From positions 1 to 27,363 of the forward strand of contig CBCYMI010000043.1 of NCBI GenBank assembly GCA_965183855.1: DNA of 27,363 bases, in the 5' to 3' direction. The notes under the pieces were generated by a model. That model made no database searches, was not told the DNA's origin, and saw only the letters and a list, made by a program, of their open reading frames with translations. Positions 15,248 to 23,471 of the stretch are shown one piece after another. The position numbers and the translations under genes are program-made. Origin of the DNA: CBCYMI01 sp965183855. Lineage in GTDB: Bacteria > Pseudomonadota > Alphaproteobacteria > Caulobacterales > Maricaulaceae. Positions within the stretch are counted from its first letter, which is position 1, and every line of letters starts with the position of its first letter.

Positions 15248-16375
15248 TTATTCCTTATACTGGTCAGGAAGTCTGACTTTTTGATGATTGGATAAAAAAG
15301 AAACGCCTGCTGCGACAATAATCATGCCTGATTTTAAATTAGGGCTATTTGTAATAACACGATTACCACGAGCACCAATAATCTCAACACTAACAAGCTC
15401 AATCGTTTGAGTATCTTTACGAAAAATATATAGACCAGGATTGTCGTTATTATCTTGAAGAACAAGAGCTGTTACAGGAATCAGAAATCCATTAATATGT
15501 TCTTGATCAACAAATATTGTAACCTCAGCAGACATGCCTGATTTTAACTTCAAAAGAGGGGTTTTTAATTTTGCCTTTGCCGTATAATGACCTGTTTTTT
15601 GAGATGATTGGGCAAGTTCTATGATTCGACCCTGATAAACCCCTTTAATACTTGAAAAACTAACCTCTACATCCATACCTTTTTGAACGAGATTCAAGGA
15701 GGTTTCTGGAATAGAAAAAACAAGCTTATAATCAATTTGACCACTGATTTCCAATACGGTTTGACCAGGCTGAACATTTTGATAAGGTTCAATCATTCTG
15801 GCATTAATGATTCCGTCATAAGGTGCTTTTAATTCCGTATCTTTTAGATGACGCTTGGATTCATTGAGCTTTGATTGTGCGTATTCAACGCTTTTTTTAG
15901 CAGAAATATAAGCCGATTCCAATTGATCAATTGTTGCTTGGCTAACCCAGCCTTTTTTAAATAGCTTTTCTTGGCGTTCCAGCTCCAGAGATTTGGCTTT
16001 TAAATCTGAATTAATTCGACCAACTTCTGCTTTTGCTCCATAAACATTTTGTATAAATGTATCAGGGTCAAGTTTAACGAGAACGTTTCCTTTTGAAACT
16101 TGTTGACCCAAGTCAACATTGACCTCCTTAACCGTTCCAGATACTGGAAAACTCAAACTGCTAAACTTAGAAGATTCTGTAACCGCTGCATATTTTAGAA
16201 TCTGACCGCTGGCTTTATCCTTTATAATATAGGGTTTAATGGGGCGTGGCTTTTCTGATTGACCTTCTTCTTTTTTGGGCTGGCAGGCATTTAGAAAGAA
16301 CCCTGACATTAAAAACAAAACAAGAAAAAAACAGGTAAAATTAAAATTACTTTTAGTGATTATTTTATCAATCAT
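15248..16375 (-). CDS. RND periplasmic adaptor subunit (lipoprotein)
   Basis: 375-residue membrane fusion protein that bridges the RND permease and an outer-membrane channel. The signal peptide ends in lipobox L28-N-A-C31, so it should be anchored in the inner membrane by lipid. The split lipoyl domain is visible: first half VKEVNVDLGQQVSKGNVLV, second half ELKAPYDGIINARMIEPYQ and VQPGQTVLEI. Between them is a coiled-coil hairpin (about residues 115-170: AEVGRINSDLKAKSLELERQ and the return helix with KSVEYAQSKLNESKRHL). Beta-barrel and membrane-proximal domains follow (MSAEVTIFVDQ, FLIPVTALVLQDN). It is the first gene of the operon adaptor-permease-sdaA. No regulator gene is adjacent. Confidence 0.93.
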   Translation of the reverse strand: MIDKIITKSNFNFTCFFLVLFLMSGFFLNACQPKKEEGQSEKPRPIKPYIIKDKASGQILKYAAVTESSKFSSLSFPVSGTVKEVNVDLGQQVSKGNVLVKLDPDTFIQNVYGAKAEVGRINSDLKAKSLELERQEKLFKKGWVSQATIDQLESAYISAKKSVEYAQSKLNESKRHLKDTELKAPYDGIINARMIEPYQNVQPGQTVLEISGQIDYKLVFSIPETSLNLVQKGMDVEVSFSSIKGVYQGRIIELAQSSQKTGHYTAKAKLKTPLLKLKSGMSAEVTIFVDQEHINGFLIPVTALVLQDNNDNPGLYIFRKDTQTIELVSVEIIGARGNRVITNSPNLKSGMIIVAAGVSFLSNHQKVRLPDQYKE

Positions 16376-16482
16376 GATGTTTTTTAATTCTCTTCAATAT
16401 GGGTTTAAATTATATTTCCTGTATGACATTTTATCTGAGTTTAGATTTCGTATCTTTGTTAGAAAATTAAACGGGCGAACAA

Positions 16483-16513
16483 ATAGCACTGTAATTTGAA
16501 ATTACAGTGCTAT
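16483..16513. terminator. Perfect 14-bp hairpin, probable transcript end
   Basis: ATAGCACTGTAATT (16483-16496), a TGA loop, then the exact reverse complement (16500-16513). It lies 34 bp beyond the stop of the minus-strand M2 peptidase and before the adaptor gene. On the minus strand it is followed by only a short T-stretch (TTTGTT), so it may stop transcription weakly or protect the 3' end of the peptidase mRNA. Confidence 0.6.
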
Positions 16514-16546
16514 AGATAATTCATCATACTATAAAATCAAGAAAAT

Positions 16547-18373
16547 TTACCAACCACATGTTTGTTTTTTATTTTGTTTTTTAAGCCATTCATGTAGAGG
16601 TTGAAAATATTCAATCAGGCTTTCTGCATCGATTTCTCTTGTGCCTGTAAATTCATAAAGCGTTGTTTGCCAAGGTTGTGAAGCTCCTTTTTCGAGCATT
16701 TCCTTTAAGGCTTTTCCAGCTTTTTTAGATTGAAAAAAGGAACAGCGATATAAAGGTCCCTTCCATCCTGCAAGTTCACAGGCTCTTTTATAAAATTGAA
16801 ACTGTAAAATATGAGCAATAAAATAACGCGTATAGGGAACATTATTTGAAACATGATATTTTGCACCTGGATCAAAATCAGCCTCACTTCTGGGAGTGGG
16901 AGGCACAATTCCTTGATAAAATTTACGTAATTCCCACCAGGATTTATTATATTCATCAGGTGTCACTTGATCTGAAAAAACTTGCCAACGCCATCTATCG
17001 ACTAAAAGTCCAAATGGTAGAAATGCAATTTTATTTAATGCCTGGCGTAATAATAAATTAATATCCTGATCTGAGGAAGGAAGTGTTTTGATTAATCCGA
17101 GCTTTTGTAGATAGCCAGGTGTGATAGATAGAGATAGCATATCTCCGATTGCTTCATGGAATCCAGGATTTGCACCAGAGCGAAAAAGATAATCTTGATC
17201 TTGATAGGCACGTTGATAGTAATTATGTCCCAATTCATGATGAACAATCTTAAAGTCTTCTTCATTAATTTTGGTACACATTTTAATACGTATATCATTT
17301 TTGGCATCAATATCCCATGCAGAAGCATGACAATTTACTTCACGGTCTTTTGGTTTTACAAATAAGGAGCGTTCCCAAAATGTCTCAGGTAAAGGCTTAA
17401 ATCCTAAAGATAAAAAGAAACTCTCTCCAGTTTCAAACATTTGTTTAACACTATAATGATGCTCTTTTAATAAACGGGTTAGATCATAACTGGAATCTGT
17501 TTTTTCCGAGATAAGCAAAGGATAAATATTTCCCCAAGACTGAGCCCACATATTTCCCAGTAAATCTGCTCGGATGGGTTTGTTAAGAGGTTGTATTTGG
17601 TCTCCATAGGTTTCATTTAATTTCGTTCTGACATAACAATGCAATTCTTGATATAAGGGTTTTACCTGTCCCCAGACTTTATTCATATAAAGAACAAATT
17701 GATCTGGATCCATGTCATAGATTGAACGCCAAATTTCACCAACATCTTTAAATCCAAGTTCTTTCGCGCCTTGGTTTGCAATTTCAACCATGCGTTTATA
17801 ATGAGCTCTCATTGGAATGGATGTTTCTCTCCACCCTTGCCAGATTTCTTTTAATTCATTAGGATCTCTTGAGGTTTCCATGATTTGAGAAAGTTCACCT
17901 AAGCTTAATTTCTTCCCTTTATATAAATATTTTCCAGTTGAATAAACTGAACTCAATTTTGTATTGATGTTTGCAAGTTCATCTGCGAGTTTTGGATTTG
18001 CTTTAGGGGCTGGAATCATAATCAATGTTTTTAGAATATTAAGCTTTCTTTTTGTTTTTTTTGGCAGATCCATATTGTGAAATCGTTTTGCTTTATTTGC
18101 AATATTAACTGAAAGCTTTATTCCTTCTGACGCAGTTTCTGTCATTAACCAGTCTGTATCATAGGTAATAAAATTTGCATTTACCCAAGCAATATGAGAT
18201 GCATATCGACCATATTCAGAAAGCTTTTTTTCACTTTCTGAAATAAAAGATTCAACTTCTTTAAGATCTGGTTTTTTTTTCATTTCCTGCGCTAAACTTA
18301 AAACCGACAGGCTCGAAAAACAAAAGCCGAATAATAACAGTTTTATAGGTAAATAAAGACTTTGAATATTCAT
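16547..18373 (-). CDS. Exported M2-family peptidase (ACE-like peptidyl-dipeptidase)
   Basis: 608-residue zinc metallopeptidase related to angiotensin-converting enzyme, which removes dipeptides from peptide C-termini. An N-terminal signal peptide (IKLLLFGFCFSSLSVLSLAQE) indicates export to the periplasm. The zinc site is H379-E380-L-G-H383 with third ligand E407 in GANPGFHEAIGD. The 24-residue spacing from H383 to E407 equals that of human ACE (H387 to E411). The C-terminal substrate-binding block AKYHVSNNVPYTRYF matches the Lys, His and Tyr positions that hold the peptide carboxylate in ACE. Single-domain length fits bacterial members. Likely role: digestion of imported or host peptides for nutrition; a role in acting on host peptides is speculative. 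Confidence 0.95.
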   Translation of the reverse strand: MNIQSLYLPIKLLLFGFCFSSLSVLSLAQEMKKKPDLKEVESFISESEKKLSEYGRYASHIAWVNANFITYDTDWLMTETASEGIKLSVNIANKAKRFHNMDLPKKTKRKLNILKTLIMIPAPKANPKLADELANINTKLSSVYSTGKYLYKGKKLSLGELSQIMETSRDPNELKEIWQGWRETSIPMRAHYKRMVEIANQGAKELGFKDVGEIWRSIYDMDPDQFVLYMNKVWGQVKPLYQELHCYVRTKLNETYGDQIQPLNKPIRADLLGNMWAQSWGNIYPLLISEKTDSSYDLTRLLKEHHYSVKQMFETGESFFLSLGFKPLPETFWERSLFVKPKDREVNCHASAWDIDAKNDIRIKMCTKINEEDFKIVHHELGHNYYQRAYQDQDYLFRSGANPGFHEAIGDMLSLSITPGYLQKLGLIKTLPSSDQDINLLLRQALNKIAFLPFGLLVDRWRWQVFSDQVTPDEYNKSWWELRKFYQGIVPPTPRSEADFDPGAKYHVSNNVPYTRYFIAHILQFQFYKRACELAGWKGPLYRCSFFQSKKAGKALKEMLEKGASQPWQTTLYEFTGTREIDAESLIEYFQPLHEWLKKQNKKQTCGW

Positions 18374-18691
18374 AATTGACTCTTCTCTGATAAGTTAATT
18401 TTAAATTAAAAATAAACTCAATAAGTTGAAATTCCTAGCTTTATAGAGCTCAAATATAATTTTATATGTTTTTATCAAAAAAATAAAGCTAAAATATATA
18501 CTATTAAAGTAGTATATTACATATCGGGATGATATAAAATCAAACTTCCTGTAAAACAGAATTAAAATCTATTTTAGAATTTGATATTTCAAGAATTTTG
18601 ATCTTAATAATATGATCAGCATTATGTGAATGATTTTTTAAATCATGATGTCTGATTAAATAAATTGAACGTTTGATGTAAAAAGGAAATC
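18374..18691. other. Divergent intergenic region
   Basis: 318 bp between the minus-strand M2 peptidase start and the plus-strand cytochrome c operon, so it should hold both promoters. A dyad ATATACTA-TTAAAG-TAGTATAT (18496-18517, 8-bp arms) could be an operator or a chance AT palindrome. I could not choose convincing promoter hexamers. The lipoprotein start at 18692 has AAAAGGAAAT as ribosome binding site. Confidence 0.5.
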
Positions 18692-19267
18692 ATGTCTTGT
18701 TTTTTAAAACGAATACTATGTGGAATGTTCTTTTTTTTATTTCCAGCATGTGAACAGGAAAAAAATGCGCATATCTATTCTATCCAACAAAAAAAACAAA
18801 ATACAGATTTAAAAACCTCGCAAGGGTATCAATGGAAAATACAAAAACAATGGCTTGAGCTTCCTGTTTCAGATCAAAGCCAGCTTGGTATGTATTTGAT
18901 TGCCATTCCTGAGGATATCTATCAACAGAAACTGGAAAAAATGGTAAAGCTTTCCATAAGCTTATTTCCTAAAAAAAAAGGAGAAATAAAAGATAATATT
19001 CAACGTTGGCTAACACAATTAGGACGTGATCAGGATAAACATTTATTTCATCCGAAACTGTTTAAGAATCATCTCACGCAAGCCTATCGAGTTAACCTTG
19101 TTAGTCAGGATTTAAAAAAAGAGATTATGGTAATTATTTTTCAGTTTCAAACAGAAACACTATTTGTAAAACTGGAGGGGTCAAAAGAAAGTATTGAAAA
19201 AATTAAAAATCTGTTTTTAACCTTTATCCAAACCATTCATAAATCAGATTCAAACCATGGGGGCTGA
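18692..19267 (+). CDS. Lipoprotein associated with ResB/CcsA operon
   Basis: 191 residues with a hydrophobic leader (FLKRILCGMFFFLFPAC) and probable lipidation at C20, although phenylalanine at -3 makes the lipobox weak. The mature protein begins with a charged spacer, then W-K-x-x-x-x-W (YQWKIQKQWLELP), a strand KLSISLFPKKKG and NIQRWLTQLG. This layout (W..P..W, a sheet, then a N-I-x-R-W-x-x-Q-L-G motif) resembles small proteins found before ResB/CcsA genes in Planctomycetes and similar bacteria. That is recalled by pattern and not searched. It is first in the four-gene operon; four bases separate its stop from the chosen ResB start. A role at the outer face of the inner membrane in haem delivery or apocytochrome handling is an inference. 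Confidence 0.65.
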   Translation: MSCFLKRILCGMFFFLFPACEQEKNAHIYSIQQKKQNTDLKTSQGYQWKIQKQWLELPVSDQSQLGMYLIAIPEDIYQQKLEKMVKLSISLFPKKKGEIKDNIQRWLTQLGRDQDKHLFHPKLFKNHLTQAYRVNLVSQDLKKEIMVIIFQFQTETLFVKLEGSKESIEKIKNLFLTFIQTIHKSDSNHGG

Positions 19268-19271
19268 TAAC

Positions 19272-20426
19272 ATGCATCTATTCCCAAGTAAACTATTTAA
19301 ATTTATTTCAAAACAGCTGATACGTGCGGATATTTTTTCTTTTTTAATTCTGTATCTGATGGGGTTGTTAATTATAGGAACTTTATTTCAAAAACAAATT
19401 GGCGTTTATCAAGCAGAAAATTTATTTTTTTCTTCATACTGGATTCTAGTCATGGGTGTTTTTCCGATTCCTGGCACTAAAACCATCCTTGCCTTTATTT
19501 TGATTAGCTTGTTATTTCGGTTAGGATTGGAACGCTGGAAAATTCAAAAAATAGGGAGTCTTTTATTACATTCAGGAGTTGTTTTATTATTATTCGGAGG
19601 ATTCATCTCTTCTTTTTTAAAACAGGAAGGGGCAATGGTTATTAAAAAAGGAGAGTCAGTTGATTATATGCAGGATTATCATTCCTATGAATTGGTGATT
19701 ATTGATCCTTCTAATCAAGATGGAATAGAAACCATTATTAGCTTTGATCAAAGCCAGTTAAAGAAAAATCGAGTATTACACACTGATTATTTTCCTTTTC
19801 AGATCAAAATCGAGCAATTTTTCAAGAATGTTTCTCTGGTGAAAAACACAAGGATTAATCAACAAGCATATGGTGTTAGAAGACTGTATCATCTTAAAAA
19901 AGAGCCGTTGGAAAAAATTAATGAAGAAAACAGGGCAGGGCTCTTATTTAGTGTATCAAGACAGGATAAATTAAATTTAAGTGATTATCTTATAATAGAA
20001 AATCTAGAATTTCCACAATATATTCATGCGCAAAACAAACGCTATCAGATTATCTTAAGGCATAAAAGAACCTATCTTCCTTTTTCTATAAAATTACTCG
20101 AGTTTCGTTATATGAATCATCCAGGAACCAGACTTGCTAAACATTATCAATCCGACCTTTTAATTGAAGATCAAAATACCAGCCTTTGGAAAACCTCTAT
20201 CAAAATGAACCAGCCCGTTAGATATAAGGGATATACACTTTATCAATCTTCCTTTGAAGAAACTCAAACTCAAACAACAACAATATTGGCAATCGTCTAT
20301 AACAAGGTCAGATTATTTCCGTATATTTCAGGATTGATTATGATGGTTGGTATTTTATGGCATATTCTACAAAAGCGTAGACTTCGTATTCAAATCTTTA
20401 AAAAAACAAGAAAAGAAAAAATATAA
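19272..20426 (+). CDS. ResB-like cytochrome c biogenesis protein
   Basis: Membrane protein of the System II cytochrome c maturation complex, in which ResB and CcsA carry haem across the membrane and attach it to apocytochrome. I prefer ATG 19272, which has GGGGG eight bases upstream, giving 384 residues; ATG 19257 would add five residues and overlap the previous gene. Four membrane segments are visible: about residues 20-40 (FLILYLMGLLIIGTLF), 55-75, 90-115 (GSLLLHSGVVLLLFGGFISSFL) and near the C-terminus (ISGLIMMVGILWHIL). A long periplasmic loop lies between the third and fourth, as in ResB. The loop ends with KGYTLYQSSFEE, matching the conserved GY-x-L-Y-Q-x-S/T of ResB proteins. Its stop overlaps the ccsA start by one base (TAATG). 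Confidence 0.85.
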   Translation: MHLFPSKLFKFISKQLIRADIFSFLILYLMGLLIIGTLFQKQIGVYQAENLFFSSYWILVMGVFPIPGTKTILAFILISLLFRLGLERWKIQKIGSLLLHSGVVLLLFGGFISSFLKQEGAMVIKKGESVDYMQDYHSYELVIIDPSNQDGIETIISFDQSQLKKNRVLHTDYFPFQIKIEQFFKNVSLVKNTRINQQAYGVRRLYHLKKEPLEKINEENRAGLLFSVSRQDKLNLSDYLIIENLEFPQYIHAQNKRYQIILRHKRTYLPFSIKLLEFRYMNHPGTRLAKHYQSDLLIEDQNTSLWKTSIKMNQPVRYKGYTLYQSSFEETQTQTTTILAIVYNKVRLFPYISGLIMMVGILWHILQKRRLRIQIFKKTRKEKI

Positions 20427-22351
20427 TGTTCTATCAAAAATGGAAATATCTTTCTGGCTTTCTTTGGATAAACTCAGTATTATTGCTTGCTTTTTTGGGT
20501 CTGTTTGTTAGCTGTTTTCAGTTTCAGGCAATTTCAAAAACAGCAATTCAGAATTCCCAAAAAGATTATCGCCTATTTGCAAAAATCCCCATTTTAAATG
20601 AGGGAAGAATTAAGCCAATGAATACATTTGCAAGATCATATTTAACGCTATTTAGTGGGCGTGATCATTTAAAAGGATTGTCTGCGAATGCATGGCTTAC
20701 AGAAGTTTTATTTGATTCAGAAACAGCTTATCAAAGGCCTGTTTTTAAAATAACAGATAAAGCCATGCTTGATACGCTTCAATTAAATCCTGAACCGTCA
20801 AAACGATATGCATTTAAAGATTTGGTACCTGCAATCTATCGAGTGATTGAAATTGTGCAATCGCTTGAGCAAAAAAAACCAGATGAATTAAGCTTACAGC
20901 AACAAAACTTAATTCAGCTTTATCAAAAAACAATTCTTTATTATGATATTAGCAGGTCTTTATCTCTTATTTTGCCTGCGTTTAAAATAGAAAATGAAGA
21001 ACTGGCAAATCAATTGAATCTTCAAAAAGATCAATTTTATACTTATTTGGAAATATTACCATCCATTCCAAAACTTAAATCTTTAATGCAAGAGGTCAAG
21101 CAAGATAAATTATCTAATAAGATAATAGAACAAGACAGATATGAATTAATTAAATTAAATGAAAAAATATATATATTTGAAAATGATTATGAAACAAGCC
21201 TATTTAAAATTATTCCGCCACAATGGCAAGGAGATCAACAAAACTGGTTTTCACCATGGGAAAGCATTGAAAAAGGAAAAGGATCACCAAAAACAGCTCA
21301 TTATCTGAATTTATGGAAAAAACTTGCCAATAGTTATTTTTTAAATCAGAATTCTAACTGGAATAAAACGCTATATGAAATCAAACAAACCTCTGATAAC
21401 CTCTCAGCACCTTATTATAATCCATCAATGAGTTTACTGGAAAACTGGTATAATCGTTTAGATGTATTTTACTATAATATTTTTTTATATTTATCAGCAA
21501 TTATTTTACTGATTGCTTATTTTTTAACACAAAAAAGAAGAATATATAAATTCTCTGTTCTTCTAACCAGTATTGGCTTTTTATTACAAAGCATGGGGCT
21601 TTTATCAAGAATCATTTTATTGCAGCGTCCTCCTGTCTCAACACTTTATGAATCTCTTTTATTTGTTTGCTGGGTTTTAATTCTGATTTTACTGATTATT
21701 GAATTCAAACGCCGAGATCAACTCGCTTTATTATCAGGAAATATAGCAGGATTAATTCTACAATTTATTGCTTTGGGGTATGGACAACAAGGGGATACAA
21801 TGGTGATGCTCAGAGCCGTTCTTGAAACTAATTTCTGGCTTGCAACGCATGTTTTGATGATTGCAATCGGATATGCCTTTTGTTTGATTTTGGGAGGGTT
21901 TGCACATATTGAACTTATAAATAAAACGTTTTTTTATAAACAAAAACGAGCAAGCTTGCTACCATATATTATAGGTTTGCTTTTTTGGTCCCTCTTTTTT
22001 ACAGCATTGGGAACACTTTTAGGTGGTATTTGGGCAGATCAATCCTGGGGACGTTTTTGGGGATGGGATCCAAAGGAAAATGGAGCTTTATTAATTGTAT
22101 TATGGCTTGTGTTTATTCTTCATGCTCGCCTTTCAAATTTATTGTCTGAACAGAAATTTTTAATCTTATCTGCGTTAACTGTTTTTATTGTTGTCTGTTC
22201 ATGGTTTGGTGTTAATCTATTAAATATTGGTCTTCATACATATGGCGCGACCCGTCATATTTTAATAAATTTAATTTTATTTACATTCATAGAAACTGCT
22301 TTTATCTCATTGATGCTTATATACCCAAAATGGAGAAAAAATGAAGATTAA
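20426..22351 (+). CDS. ccsA: CcsA-type cytochrome c assembly protein
   Basis: 641-residue haem-handling membrane protein. The N-terminal 350 residues are mostly periplasmic after one membrane segment and include IPILNEGRIKPMNTFARSYL, a motif seen in the long CcsA proteins of Planctomycetes and Bacteroidetes. The C-terminal 290 residues hold about eight membrane segments with the haem-binding WWD region WGRFWGWDPKE (541-551) preceded by GGIWADQS. Likely axial haem ligands flank it: H475 (ATHVLMIA) before, and H604 (LHTYGATRH) or H611 after. RPPVSTLYES, typical of the family, is also present. It overlaps ResB by one base and the thioredoxin gene by 11 bases, so the operon is translated as a coupled unit. 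Confidence 0.9.
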   Translation: MFYQKWKYLSGFLWINSVLLLAFLGLFVSCFQFQAISKTAIQNSQKDYRLFAKIPILNEGRIKPMNTFARSYLTLFSGRDHLKGLSANAWLTEVLFDSETAYQRPVFKITDKAMLDTLQLNPEPSKRYAFKDLVPAIYRVIEIVQSLEQKKPDELSLQQQNLIQLYQKTILYYDISRSLSLILPAFKIENEELANQLNLQKDQFYTYLEILPSIPKLKSLMQEVKQDKLSNKIIEQDRYELIKLNEKIYIFENDYETSLFKIIPPQWQGDQQNWFSPWESIEKGKGSPKTAHYLNLWKKLANSYFLNQNSNWNKTLYEIKQTSDNLSAPYYNPSMSLLENWYNRLDVFYYNIFLYLSAIILLIAYFLTQKRRIYKFSVLLTSIGFLLQSMGLLSRIILLQRPPVSTLYESLLFVCWVLILILLIIEFKRRDQLALLSGNIAGLILQFIALGYGQQGDTMVMLRAVLETNFWLATHVLMIAIGYAFCLILGGFAHIELINKTFFYKQKRASLLPYIIGLLFWSLFFTALGTLLGGIWADQSWGRFWGWDPKENGALLIVLWLVFILHARLSNLLSEQKFLILSALTVFIVVCSWFGVNLLNIGLHTYGATRHILINLILFTFIETAFISLMLIYPKWRKNED

Positions 22352-22913
22352 ACTATTATTCCTTTTAGCTATTATTCTTCTTGCAGGATTGGTCATTTTA
22401 TACGAAACGCTTTATCGCCCTGAAAACAGAATTATTCATATTAATCAAACAGATCAAATTTCAGCTCAAAATCAGATAAAGCTTGAATATAAAGAATTTA
22501 AAACTTTAAATAATAAAACGCTTCATCTTGATCAAATGAATGAAAAATTAATTCTGATTAATTTTTGGGCTTCCTGGTGTGCACCATGTCGTAAGGAGTT
22601 TCCAGATATTTTCAGGCTAATGCAATCTTATTATCCTGATATTGCTTTGATTGCAATTTCGGTCGATTCGGATCAAAAACCAATGATGGAAATGATTGAA
22701 CATCTGAAAACAGAACAAGATTATGTATCAGATTCTATTTATTGGGTTTGGGATCAAAACAAAGAAATTTCATTACGACAATTTTATACAAAAAATGTTC
22801 CAGAAACCTTTTTAATCGATTCAAATCGTAATATTATTGCAAAAATAATCGGTGCAAATGATTGGAAAAACGATCAAATACATTCTAAAATTGAGCTAAT
22901 ATTAAATAAGTAA
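22341..22913 (+). CDS. TlpA/ResA-like membrane-anchored thioredoxin
   Basis: 190 residues with an N-terminal membrane anchor (LLFLLAIILLAGLVILYE) and a thioredoxin fold facing the periplasm. The active site is WASWC80-A-P-C83, and the cis-proline region is VPETFLIDSN. ResA/CcmG-type thioredoxins reduce the CxxCH cysteines of apocytochrome c before haem attachment, and the position as last gene of the ResB-CcsA operon, overlapping ccsA by 11 bases, supports that role. No ccdA/dsbD gene to supply electrons is in this window. No clear terminator follows. The alternative, a general TlpA-like reductase, is less likely given the context. Confidence 0.92.
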   Translation: MKIKLLFLLAIILLAGLVILYETLYRPENRIIHINQTDQISAQNQIKLEYKEFKTLNNKTLHLDQMNEKLILINFWASWCAPCRKEFPDIFRLMQSYYPDIALIAISVDSDQKPMMEMIEHLKTEQDYVSDSIYWVWDQNKEISLRQFYTKNVPETFLIDSNRNIIAKIIGANDWKNDQIHSKIELILNK

Positions 22914-22986
22914 CCTTTTTCCCTGGTTAGCTAGGAACATATAAGTTATGTCCTTATTATTTCTCTTTTAAAGCTGTTTTCTGAAT

Positions 22987-23187
22987 TTATCTGGGTTCTA
23001 TAAAACGATAAAAACAAAAATCAAGGTTAAAAAAATCTTCATCTGAAAGCAGATTATGGGATTCATTTGCTGTAATACAGGGATCATCCTCTGTTAAATC
23101 AAGAGAAGCAAAGCTGAGCGAGCTATCTTCCATTATAATTGCGCTATCTTCCATTATAAACTCCATTAAATACAGGTCTGAAACCAT
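22987..23187 (-). CDS. Small acidic ORF with a 7-residue repeat
   Basis: 66 codons of unknown function. The protein is acidic, with Asp, Glu and Ser frequent, and has no known domain. A 17-bp direct repeat with 21-bp period (23122-23138 and 23143-23159) encodes MEDSAII/MEDSS, two copies of a heptad. Several in-frame ATG codons make the true start unclear; 23187 gives the longest form, and the ATG at 23166 may be used instead. It faces away from the large gene at 23472 and may share the AT-rich region between them as a divergent promoter. It may be real, since its amino-acid content is not what random AT-rich DNA would give. Confidence 0.35.
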   Translation of the reverse strand: MVSDLYLMEFIMEDSAIIMEDSSLSFASLDLTEDDPCITANESHNLLSDEDFFNLDFCFYRFIEPR

Positions 23188-23309
23188 GCTCTATTTTTAA
23201 AATAATATTATTTATATTAGCTAAACCTAAGCCATATAATGAATCATTATTTATATTAAATTTTCCTCTTTTTTGCGGAGGTTTTATTAATAAATAATAA
23301 CAAAATTCT

Positions 23310-23351
23310 TTATTTATATTTATAATTTCAATTATTTATATTTATAATTTC
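23310..23351. repeat. 20-bp direct repeats upstream of the large gene
   Basis: TTATTTATATTTATAATTTC occurs twice without mismatch, at 23310-23329 and 23332-23351, with a 22-bp period (about two helical turns). It lies 120-160 bp before the start of the 1201-residue gene. A TATAAT (23366-23371) follows shortly after. The arrangement could be a regulator site pair or an AT-rich curved promoter element. Confidence 0.55.
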
Positions 23352-23471
23352 TGTTATATATATTATATAATAGATTTATCATTTATATAGATTTAAAAAT
23401 ATTTTTAAAAAATAAAGAGCAAGTTTTATTATAGAATTACATTAGATTATATTTTATTTAAAGGATTTAAT

